Shown here: positions 24,437-30,996 of the stretch, in pieces
Layout: every line of letters begins with the position of its first letter
Numbering within the stretch: position 1 is the first letter of the stretch
IMG/VR virus record: IMGVR_UViG_3300037842_000047
Location: 1-31,867 of that record
Length of the DNA: 31,867 bases
From: a virus
Direction: 5' to 3' (one strand)
Notes under the pieces: model-generated
Database searches by the model: none
What the model was told of the DNA's origin: nothing
What the model saw: only the letters and a program-made list of their open reading frames with translations
Translations under genes and position numbers: made by a program

Positions 24437-25164
24437 TACATTATGTCTGACATTTCCAGACGTTTCTCCACCATTGCGTGGAAAGCTTTATCTCCATTCT
24501 TATACAAAGGGTTTCTCATATCCTGTGTCATTTCATAAGTCGAACCGTACCCTGTAACTGGCGCAGCTTTACCTCCTTGGACTAAGGCAGGAGTGGGAGC
24601 AGTCTGAGCCTGTGAACTATACAGGGCGTAGAGTCCCTGAATTGCCAGCTTAGCTAGACCTACGTCTCTCCCTCCGACAGCGTTGTTAAAGGATTCCATC
24701 TCGTCTTCGCCTATGTTTTCACCAGCCCAGTCAGTCATCCGAGTGTAATTCTCCTCGCCTCCTGCCAGACCAAACAAAGAGTCTGCCTGCTTTTGGCTTA
24801 GGTGTTCTCGGCCTTCTATGAAAGAGTCTACAAGCTCCTTTGAGATGCCTTTCTTAGCGAGTTCCTTGTAGGACTCATCACCAATAGACCCATTATTTTT
24901 GAGGTATTCTTCCTCATATTTTTCTAGGTCTGAGGGTGTAACGAGTCCCTGTTCCTCGGCCTGCCTAGAAGAAAGTTTTTTCTCAAGTTGCCCATAAGCT
25001 TTGGCAAGCTCTTCAGGATGGGTAAACTTATCGGGAAGCCAGTCTGGTTTCTCGCTTTCTTCTTGTTGTTGTACCTCTTGCGGCTCTTCAGCTTCCGCTT
25101 GTTGAGCCTCAAGTTGGGGGTCATCTGCTGGAGTCTCTTGATCTCCGATTACTACTCTTTCCAT
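24436..25164 (-). CDS. Capsid scaffolding protein (T7 gp9-like)
   Basis: 242 residues from ATG 25164, eleven bases after the portal stop. The first 50 residues are extremely acidic and Gln/Glu-rich (QLEAQQAEAEEPQEVQQQEE), followed by the hallmark PDWLPDKFTHPEELAKAYGQ, shared by many T7-group scaffold proteins (xPExF-x-x-x-E-x-L-A-x-A-Y-x-x-L-E). The middle is helical; the C-terminus (YEMTQDMRNPLYKNGDKAFH) fits the family's MxxxMxDPxYxxDxAFRxxV pattern, the capsid-interacting end. T7 gp9 is 307 residues. Position between portal and capsid agrees. It would guide procapsid assembly and leave the mature head. Confidence 0.9.
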   Translation of the reverse strand: MERVVIGDQETPADDPQLEAQQAEAEEPQEVQQQEESEKPDWLPDKFTHPEELAKAYGQLEKKLSSRQAEEQGLVTPSDLEKYEEEYLKNNGSIGDESYKELAKKGISKELVDSFIEGREHLSQKQADSLFGLAGGEENYTRMTDWAGENIGEDEMESFNNAVGGRDVGLAKLAIQGLYALYSSQAQTAPTPALVQGGKAAPVTGYGSTYEMTQDMRNPLYKNGDKAFHAMVEKRLEMSDIM

Positions 25165-25175
25165 GTTTTAATAGG

Positions 25176-26765
25176 TTATTGCTGCATCTGCTGACCAACG
25201 GCACTCGCCATTTGCTGCAGTTTTTCTGGGTCTTCTTGTGCCATCTTGCCTGCTGCATTGGCAACATTCGGTGCGACTTGTTGAGCCATCATCTGAGCTT
25301 GTTGTTGCTGCTGTTCAGCTTGTATCTGCTCCTGATCTTTAACTAATCCTTCAGTATCTATCCCCAAGGACGTAGCTCGTCGCTTTAAATAATCTCCTAA
25401 ATCTATGTAAGTCTTGAAGTCATCTCCCAATAGCTGGGCCACTCCTTGAATAAACATATCCAATTTGTTTAGATCATGACCTCGACCAAGGGCTTCCAGC
25501 CCTGTGACGATTGTAGGTTTGACAATCTTTTTAGGAAGAGCAGGCAGACGGCCTCCCTTCTCCATCCTTGCCATCAATCTATTGACTAAAGGCATCTGAA
25601 ACTCTTGAGCAAGGATCGAATAGACACCACCGAGGACATCCTCTAGCTCCTGTGCCATGAACCTTATCTCTTCAGCGGTAACTCGCTCGCCTTTCCTTTG
25701 AATGGCGGTGTTCATCAAGAAGGCAAACCCAAGGCGTTCCTTGATTTGATTCATCGTTTCTTGAGCCACCTTGAAATCAGCGTGTTTCTGCATCTGCAAA
25801 ACCGTGACATCATCTGCATTGCCTTGAACAATAGCCCCGTTAGGAGCAGAAGCCAGAGTGCGTCCACGTGTGGTTCCATTGGGACTAACTAAGAATAAGA
25901 CTTTAGCAGCCGCCGCTGAACCCTCAACGATGGCTTGGGTTAAACCTTCAAGAGATTGAAGGTCTCCGAGATACTCCTCAATGAAACTCCTTCCGTAATC
26001 ATCGTTCTCAATTCGAGTATATCGCAGAGGAATCCAAGGGTTTTTATCTAGGGGATACTCACCATAGGCCTCATCGATTTCTATGTCAGCCACTTGTTGA
26101 CGGGCTACCCACTTTCCTTTTTCCCTTGAAATACCTGTGTAAACGTCCACTTCTTTTCGACCGTGAGCATCCTTCTGTGTCTCATCGACAGCATCTACTT
26201 GCGCTCGAATGTTGTCAGGAAGGACATCAGGATCGATAGATTCTTTAACGATAATGGACTGAACATTACCCATTGGGTCACGCTTACAAACGTACCTGTC
26301 TAGGTTGAAAACTCTAACTCCACCTTTGTCTGGGACATACAGCAGGACATTACCCGCCACAATCAGTTGCTTTAAGGCCTCAAATACCCCCACTCGGACG
26401 GCACTTGTCTCAACCTCAGCTTGAACAGCACGCTCAATCTCAGCTAAAGCTTTCTCCAATTCTGTCTTTAACTCTGGGTCTGCCTGTCCTTCCGAAGCTT
26501 TGTCATACTCATACTTGTCTATGACTAATCTAAAGAAGGGGGAGTTGGGAGGGAGTAAAGCCAGCAGAAGTTTGGAGGCTAGATTATTGACGCCCCGCGC
26601 CCCAACGCCTTGGAATGGGGTCACATAGGTGGTGTTAGGGCCGGGGCTATTCGGAGGAACGAGGTAGGGAATGGTCAACTCCGCACAATCTCTCGCTCTC
26701 CGTAAAAACGATTCACGCTCACCTTCGCAAGCGTTGTAGTAAGCTTTTAATTGACTGTCGAGCAT
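25176..26765 (-). CDS. Portal / head-to-tail connector protein (T7 gp8-like)
   Basis: 529 residues from ATG 26765 in a TGATG junction with the previous small gene; T7 gp8 is 536 residues. Characteristic segments: CAELTIPYLVPP near residue 30, GVGARGVNNLASKLLLALLP (about 54-73), FFRLVIDKYE, and VEGSAAAAKVLFLVSPNGTT near the middle, the conserved part of T7-group portals. The C-terminus is rich in Gln, Met and Ala (EQIQAEQQQQQAQMMAQQ), as is common for this family. It forms the dodecameric ring through which DNA is packaged and ejected. Length, order and motifs all agree. Confidence 0.95.
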   Translation of the reverse strand: MLDSQLKAYYNACEGERESFLRRARDCAELTIPYLVPPNSPGPNTTYVTPFQGVGARGVNNLASKLLLALLPPNSPFFRLVIDKYEYDKASEGQADPELKTELEKALAEIERAVQAEVETSAVRVGVFEALKQLIVAGNVLLYVPDKGGVRVFNLDRYVCKRDPMGNVQSIIVKESIDPDVLPDNIRAQVDAVDETQKDAHGRKEVDVYTGISREKGKWVARQQVADIEIDEAYGEYPLDKNPWIPLRYTRIENDDYGRSFIEEYLGDLQSLEGLTQAIVEGSAAAAKVLFLVSPNGTTRGRTLASAPNGAIVQGNADDVTVLQMQKHADFKVAQETMNQIKERLGFAFLMNTAIQRKGERVTAEEIRFMAQELEDVLGGVYSILAQEFQMPLVNRLMARMEKGGRLPALPKKIVKPTIVTGLEALGRGHDLNKLDMFIQGVAQLLGDDFKTYIDLGDYLKRRATSLGIDTEGLVKDQEQIQAEQQQQQAQMMAQQVAPNVANAAGKMAQEDPEKLQQMASAVGQQMQQ

Positions 26766-26995
26766 CAGCTATACTGTGAAGGTGAGTAGGCTCCAACGCC
26801 TCCCGTGCCTGTATTTACCCCTTGGGGACGGGAGATCGTTAAATCTTTAGCTGAAGTACCCCGGCGGCGAGTGCCTCCTTTCTTACTGGCTACTTGGGTT
26901 TTAGGTTTCAGGTCTACACGGCTCTGCTTGGCCTGCTGTAGGGCTGATAACATTAAGGCTTTCGGTTTCTGAACCGTAGGGCTACTCATGCACAT
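26765..26995 (-). CDS. Small basic protein before portal, possibly T7 gp7.3-like tail assembly protein
   Basis: 76 residues from ATG 26995, which has GAGGAA seven bases upstream (27003-27008); a second ATG at 26989 is less well placed. The protein is basic in the middle (KKGGTRRRGTSAKDLTISRP) and ends in a Gly/Ser/Tyr-rich tail (VNTGTGGVGAYSPSQYS). The RRRG-(S/T)-x-x-x-LT core resembles the RRxGxxSTILT motif I associate with small tail-assembly proteins encoded just before the portal in T7-group phages (gp7.3 position). It overlaps the upstream stop by 14 bases. Function is tentative; existence is well supported by spacing and ribosome site. Confidence 0.7.
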   Translation of the reverse strand: MCMSSPTVQKPKALMLSALQQAKQSRVDLKPKTQVASKKGGTRRRGTSAKDLTISRPQGVNTGTGGVGAYSPSQYS

Positions 26996-27191
26996 TGTGA
27001 TGTTCCTCGTATATACTTGTAAGTGTTCTAACTACAGAGATTTGACCCTGTTTATGCTTTATGTCCTTTATGTCCTCATCATCGGGCATCCGATCAGGGA
27101 ACGCCCCTTTCAGCCACACGATAAGCTCCTCTGGTACGGGAGGCAACTTCTCGTTAGCAAAATTAAGGGGTAAGTCAAGCGGATTCGCCAT
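26982..27191 (-). CDS. Small conserved-looking hypothetical protein
   Basis: 69 residues from ATG 27191, overlapping the dNMP kinase end by 17 bases and the next small gene by 14. The sequence PPVPEELIVWLKGAFPDRMP is a compact helical segment, followed by an acidic stretch (DDEDIKDIKHK) and GQISVVRTLTSIYEE. A PxELIxWLExxFP...GQ.xVI..L pattern is familiar from small T7-group phage proteins at this location, but I cannot assign a function. The overlapping arrangement supports a real coding gene within the operon. Confidence 0.7.
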   Translation of the reverse strand: MANPLDLPLNFANEKLPPVPEELIVWLKGAFPDRMPDDEDIKDIKHKQGQISVVRTLTSIYEEHHNVHE

Positions 27192-27762
27192 GCAAGTCTA
27201 AAGTGTGTAGCATTTTCTCGACAGCATCCTTTAGCTTGTCGCGGGTTTTATCATTGTCCAAGACATAATCATAATTAGGGTAATCATCGAGAGCAGTCTC
27301 CGAGGCATGATCATCGATCCCGTTGGGGTAAGTATCATACACATCGACTCGTCGGACAACCCGAATCATCTTCCCGCCTAACTCCTTGATAAGATCAGCC
27401 TCATTAGGAAACCTAACATCTGTTACAAACAGAATATCATAGTGTCCTTTGCTGGCCTCTATGATTCCTCTCATCTTCTTGAGCCAATACAAATCACCGC
27501 ACAGGTTCCTCCTGAAATCACTACCCCATACCTGAAGGAGTGTCCTGAAGTCTTCCTTGTGTTCTTCAATGTGATCTACTCTGAACCCTGTTATCTCTGA
27601 TACCTCGTGCTTGACGAGATCACCGAAGGCAACTCGGCCTACTCTTTGCAGCGTTTCCATCGAGCTTACTCGTAAGGATCGCTCCGCACATATATCACGG
27701 GCAGTACTAAAGACAGTATCTTTCCCGCTCTGTTTCTTTCCGGCTAATGCAATAATATTCAT
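27175..27762 (-). CDS. Deoxynucleoside monophosphate kinase (P-loop kinase)
   Basis: 195 residues from ATG 27762, in an ATGA overlap with the exonuclease stop; an upstream in-frame TTG at 27771 is less likely. The N-terminus MNIIALAGKKQSGKDTVFST contains the Walker A loop GKKQSGKDT (residues 8-16), typical of phage dNMP kinases related to T4 gp1 (G-x-x-x-S/G-GKDT). Later elements fit the family: YDILFVTDVRFPNEADLI (the V-x-D-V-R-F/Y-x-N-E signature), GGKMIRVVRR, and DDHASETALDDYPNYDYVLDN (the H-x-S-E-x-x-L segment with the D-x-x-I/L-x-N that follows). It would phosphorylate dNMPs from host DNA breakdown towards dNTPs, in keeping with the exonuclease gene before it. Confidence 0.9.
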   Translation of the reverse strand: MNIIALAGKKQSGKDTVFSTARDICAERSLRVSSMETLQRVGRVAFGDLVKHEVSEITGFRVDHIEEHKEDFRTLLQVWGSDFRRNLCGDLYWLKKMRGIIEASKGHYDILFVTDVRFPNEADLIKELGGKMIRVVRRVDVYDTYPNGIDDHASETALDDYPNYDYVLDNDKTRDKLKDAVEKMLHTLDLHGESA

Positions 27763-28520
27763 GGGTTCCAATGCTTTATCTCTCCGCTTCTCATGTTATA
27801 ATTTTCAGTTCTTAGTATCCTCGCAAGCCTAGCCTGAACTAAGGCGTCTTCCTCAGATAAATTTTTTCGACCAAAACTATTGACCACTTTCTCCCAGCTT
27901 GTGGGAGCAGTATCAGCATCTAATATACTACGGGCTGTCTTAGGCCCAACGCCGGGACACCCTGCGTAGCCATCAGTAGCATCTCCGCACAGGGCTTGGA
28001 AGAGGTGGAAGTCATCGGCATACTCTTTGGTAATCTCTCGGACTCCTCGATCCACCTTGCCCGGATTCCACAGGTTACAGGGGATGGTCTGCATATCCTT
28101 ATCGGTACTGACTATAATCTTTTTTGAACCTACCTCATACATAGGGTCAGTTGCCCAGATTCCTAACAAGTCATCGGCCTCTAGGTTATCCACCACAGTC
28201 GCTCGCCACTTTACCATGAGGTGTTCACGTAATGCACCTAGGCCTATAGGTTTCCTTGACTTCTTACGTGATGCCTTATAGCTGGGGTCGATGTCTCTTC
28301 TAAAGCATTCCTTATGGGAAAGGGCAACGCGAACCTTCTGAGCATCCAGAGCAAGGACACAAGCTTTGATCGCTGAGTCCATTACTTTGCAGGCTATAGC
28401 CACATCAGTATGCAGCGTCCACATATCGTCTCCCCAATCGATTGGAGTCTCAGAACCAGCGGCGTGTTTGTAGGCGTATATATCGCCGTCAAGTAGAAGG
28501 GTGGTCGGTTTTTTGCTCAT
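27759..28520 (-). CDS. 5'-3' exonuclease / flap endonuclease (T7 gp6 role)
   Basis: 253 residues from ATG 28520, in an ATGA overlap with the metallopeptidase gene. Metal-binding acidic residues of the FEN superfamily are visible: LLLDGDIYAY (Asp11, Asp13), DNLEADDLLG (Glu114, Asp116, Asp117), VSTDKDMQ (Asp140, Asp142) and CGDATDGY (Asp180, Asp183), followed by the helix-three-turn-helix GCPGVGPKTARSIL (about 187-200) that grips DNA. Basic RRDIDPSYKASRKKSRKP (74-91) matches the helical-arch entry region (xYKxxR). T7 gp6 is 300 residues; it removes RNA primers and degrades host DNA. The gene sits in the replication block next to the dNMP kinase. Confidence 0.93.
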   Translation of the reverse strand: MSKKPTTLLLDGDIYAYKHAAGSETPIDWGDDMWTLHTDVAIACKVMDSAIKACVLALDAQKVRVALSHKECFRRDIDPSYKASRKKSRKPIGLGALREHLMVKWRATVVDNLEADDLLGIWATDPMYEVGSKKIIVSTDKDMQTIPCNLWNPGKVDRGVREITKEYADDFHLFQALCGDATDGYAGCPGVGPKTARSILDADTAPTSWEKVVNSFGRKNLSEEDALVQARLARILRTENYNMRSGEIKHWNP

Positions 28521-28852
28521 GTAATAAATTGTTTATGAAGCCATTCAAAGACTTTGGGGTTGTGCTTCCACACAGTACACAAACCCGTGGACAGGCGTGT
28601 GGTACTCTCCTCTTCGTTGGTAGAATCATCAATGCCCATCACATGGTTCACCGCATGGATTAACTCATGTAAGAAGGTATCTGCTGTAGTCCCTTTAGGG
28701 TAACCCTTCACCATCTGGATGATACATTTATTAAGATCAACGCTTCCATGCACATCACCTGTGGAGACCCATTCTACCTTAAACTCTTGGTTAAGGACGG
28801 TAATCTTAGTGGGCCTCCTTAAGTAAGTGCCATGCGTCTTTATATTTTTCAT
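28517..28852 (-). CDS. Small zinc metallopeptidase-like protein (HExxH)
   Basis: 111 residues from ATG 28852 (start uncertain). FLHELIHAVNHVMG carries a clear HExxH zinc site (His62, Glu63, His66), followed by an acidic helix with NEEESTTRLSTGL that could provide the third ligand. The preceding strand-rich part (ITVLNQEFKVEWVS... VDLNKCIIQMVKG) fits small phage peptidases of the SprT/ImmA/WSS1-like broad class. Substrate is unknown; cleavage of host, repressor-like or DNA-bound proteins is possible. It overlaps the nuclease gene by 47 bases if ATG 28852 is used. That ATG has no good ribosome site, whereas AAGGAGG occurs downstream, nine bases before an in-frame ATT at 28804. Confidence 0.8.
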   Translation of the reverse strand: MKNIKTHGTYLRRPTKITVLNQEFKVEWVSTGDVHGSVDLNKCIIQMVKGYPKGTTADTFLHELIHAVNHVMGIDDSTNEEESTTRLSTGLCTVWKHNPKVFEWLHKQFIT

Positions 28853-29258
28853 ACTTATGGGGTCTTTCTTTGTGGATGATTACCCACTTTCTTTCTAATT
28901 CATTCCAAGGTATAACATAGGTGGATTCAGTAGGAACAACGTGAGCAAGGAGGACAGAGTATCCACCTACCTTGTCCCCCGCATGAATCCTATAGTAACC
29001 TTTCTCACAATGCTCTACTGACCTAACCTGAACGGTGTTTACCACTCCATCATACTCCGTAATAAAATCGTAGCTAGTGGACAAGATGGGGTCTGATATA
29101 CTGAAGCCCTGCTTTATTAAAATTGATTTCATCATTAACTCTACAGCTATGCCTGCTACCTCATGCCTAGTGTGTTTCTGCCCATGTGGAACCAGCCCTA
29201 GCCTCACCGTCAAGGGGACATTTAAATCCGAGAGTTGTTCCGGCTTGTCTGATGGCAT
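28806..29258 (-). CDS. PD-(D/E)XK-type nuclease
   Basis: 150 residues from ATG 29258, which has AAGGAG seven bases upstream, so the 92-base overlap with the DNA polymerase gene is probably genuine. HEVAGIAVELMMKSILIKQGF (32-52) followed by SYDFITEYDGVVNTVQVRSV (62-81) matches the small PD-(D/E)XK families (GexAexxvxxxLlkxGy...YDlixexxGxxxxVQVKt). Asp64 and Gln77-x-Arg79 take the places of the catalytic D...(E/Q)xK, with Lys replaced by Arg. The C-terminal part (YVIPWNELERKW) is also family-like. T7 has its resolvase (gp3, 149 residues) elsewhere; this protein could take over junction resolution or DNA degradation. The specific substrate is unknown. Confidence 0.75.
   Translation of the reverse strand: MPSDKPEQLSDLNVPLTVRLGLVPHGQKHTRHEVAGIAVELMMKSILIKQGFSISDPILSTSYDFITEYDGVVNTVQVRSVEHCEKGYYRIHAGDKVGGYSVLLAHVVPTESTYVIPWNELERKWVIIHKERPHKYEKYKDAWHLLKEAH
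28814..28820 (-). promoter_or_regulatory. Strong Shine-Dalgarno-like AAGGAGG near the metallopeptidase start
   Basis: AAGGAGG lies within the end of the nuclease gene and inside the metallopeptidase frame. Nine bases later comes ATT (28804-28802), in frame, directly after the nuclease stop. No ATG, GTG or TTG is properly spaced from it. It could mark a rare ATT start, or be chance coding sequence (Arg-Arg). Confidence 0.4.
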
Positions 29259-30996
29259 TGACTGACTCCTTAGTAATCAAGTCAACGTGCTGGGGCTTGG
29301 CTTCAAGCTGAAACTCATCGTGAACATGAGCAACAAAACCATAGTCCTCTCCATGTTCCAGACCCGCATCTGTTAACTTTTCGTATAGGTGAACGGTAGC
29401 CTGCTTCATAACTATAGCCCCCGCACCTTGTAATAAACAATTCAATGCGGAGTGTGCGCTACGAATGTATAGTCGCCGCCCGTCTAGCCCTTTCAACCAC
29501 TCTCTTGCGCTCAACGCATTGGAGATGCAAGCCTTAAGTGAGGCTAGAGCCGGGAGCCTTTGTAAAAAGGTTTCTTTAATGGCTCGTCCAGCACCTCGCC
29601 CCTTGCCAATGATCTTTCCAATCTTCTCGTCGCCTGCTCCATAGAGGAAGGCGTAAATAAACGTCTTCGCTGCATCTCTTGTAGGTAGCCCTGCAGCATT
29701 CTGGTTAACTGTATGTATATCTTCTTGTAGTATCTTATTGGCATAGTCTCCTCCATCATAGGGGTGAAGGTAATGTGCGAGGCAACGTAGCTCTAAGCCA
29801 GAGGCATCGCAACCTATGAGAGTGGCTCCCTCTGTAGCCTTGAATAACGCACGGCATTCCTCCCCATAGGGAGAGCCAGCGCGAGGCACTTGGGCCATGT
29901 TAGGGCGAGAGTGTGTGCAGCGGCCTGTTACGGCTCCATTGGTATTGATTCTACCATACATCCTCCCACCTTTCTCAGAGGTCAGCCATGCCTGTCTACC
30001 TTCAGCTACCTGACCCATACGTTTCACAAGCATGAGGAATTCCTTCAGCATCTTGACCGAAGGATGATCGATCTTAATCGCGGATAGCACAGCCTCATCT
30101 ACTTTAGGTTTACCTTCCTCCGTAAAGACTGAAGGCTCCCAGCCTAATCGCTGTAACCTATCGGCTATATGATCACGGGAACCGGGGTTGAAGGGGATAG
30201 CTTTGGTTTTGTTTGGCCCTTTAGTTATCTCCTTGGCCTTATGTCCTGCAGCTAACGCCTCTTTCTTAGTGTCGAAGAGGTCATCCCCTGCCTTCCAGAA
30301 GGTAGACTTCATGATTAGAGTGTCAGGGAGAAACATCGTCTGAAGCTCATCATTCAACTCAATCTTTCGCTGGCTTAGCCTGACGTACAGATTGGTTGCA
30401 GCCTTTACGTCAAACCTAAACCCATGACTCATCATCATCTGCATAATAGAAGCAAAGTGATGTTCAAGGGTGATGCTTTGGGCATCCCAATCTTCTTCAA
30501 CTAAACTCTGGTATAACCGAAAGGTAACCTCGGTATCCTTGATACAATAGCACAGCATCTCTTCGCTGTAGTGATCGTAGCCATGATCTTCGAGGTAAGT
30601 TCCTTTCAGCATACCTAGACGATACCCCCACGCCTTGAGCGACTGTGAACCTACAAGTCTCGGTGAAATGTAGGCTGACTTCGTATTTCTCATACGGTCA
30701 TTGTCTGATATGGTTGTATGTATCAACCGAGCCATCACCAAGGTATCTGTAACCTTGGGAAGCAACCGATTGTGATCAATCAAATTCAGTTGCTCAAGAG
30801 CGGGGATATCAAAATCAATAATGTTGTGACCTATGATCTCATCGTGTGATAGTAGGAAGTCTACTCCCTCTTTGATTTCACTAGGCCCAAAGGTTGATAC
30901 TTCACCTGTCTCTACATTGCGACAGACTATACACCAAACGGTGGTCAACGAATCAAGGAGGCCGTCAGTTTCAATATCAAATATTGTTCTCTTCAT
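29167..30996 (-). CDS. DNA polymerase, family A (T7 gp5-like)
   Basis: 609 residues from ATG 30996, chosen over an upstream in-frame TTG at 31014 because AGGAGG stands six bases before it and the exonuclease motif follows at once. Proofreading residues are present: DIETD (Asp7, Glu9), HNIIDFDIPAL (Asp63) and CIKDTEV (Asp154). Polymerase motif A is CDASGLELRCLAHYL (Asp397), motif B RDAAKTFIYAFLYGAGDEKI (Arg440, Lys444, Tyr448, Tyr452), motif C VAHVHDEFQLE (His559, Asp560). It is about 95 residues shorter than T7 gp5; the shortfall lies before FNPGSRDHIADRLQ, where T7 carries its thioredoxin-binding loop. It overlaps the helicase end by 20 bases and would replicate the genome together with it. 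Confidence 0.96.
   Translation of the reverse strand: MKRTIFDIETDGLLDSLTTVWCIVCRNVETGEVSTFGPSEIKEGVDFLLSHDEIIGHNIIDFDIPALEQLNLIDHNRLLPKVTDTLVMARLIHTTISDNDRMRNTKSAYISPRLVGSQSLKAWGYRLGMLKGTYLEDHGYDHYSEEMLCYCIKDTEVTFRLYQSLVEEDWDAQSITLEHHFASIMQMMMSHGFRFDVKAATNLYVRLSQRKIELNDELQTMFLPDTLIMKSTFWKAGDDLFDTKKEALAAGHKAKEITKGPNKTKAIPFNPGSRDHIADRLQRLGWEPSVFTEEGKPKVDEAVLSAIKIDHPSVKMLKEFLMLVKRMGQVAEGRQAWLTSEKGGRMYGRINTNGAVTGRCTHSRPNMAQVPRAGSPYGEECRALFKATEGATLIGCDASGLELRCLAHYLHPYDGGDYANKILQEDIHTVNQNAAGLPTRDAAKTFIYAFLYGAGDEKIGKIIGKGRGAGRAIKETFLQRLPALASLKACISNALSAREWLKGLDGRRLYIRSAHSALNCLLQGAGAIVMKQATVHLYEKLTDAGLEHGEDYGFVAHVHDEFQLEAKPQHVDLITKESVNAIRQAGTTLGFKCPLDGEARAGSTWAETH
29266..29271 (-). promoter_or_regulatory. 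Shine-Dalgarno site deciding the nuclease start
   Basis: AAGGAG inside the polymerase gene, seven bases before ATG 29258. It supports the long start of the nuclease and the 92-base gene overlap. Confidence 0.7.

Noticed and set aside
27763-27771. TTG start at 27771 for the dNMP kinase
   Set aside because: The ATG at 27762 forms an ATGA overlap and directly precedes the expected first beta strand.
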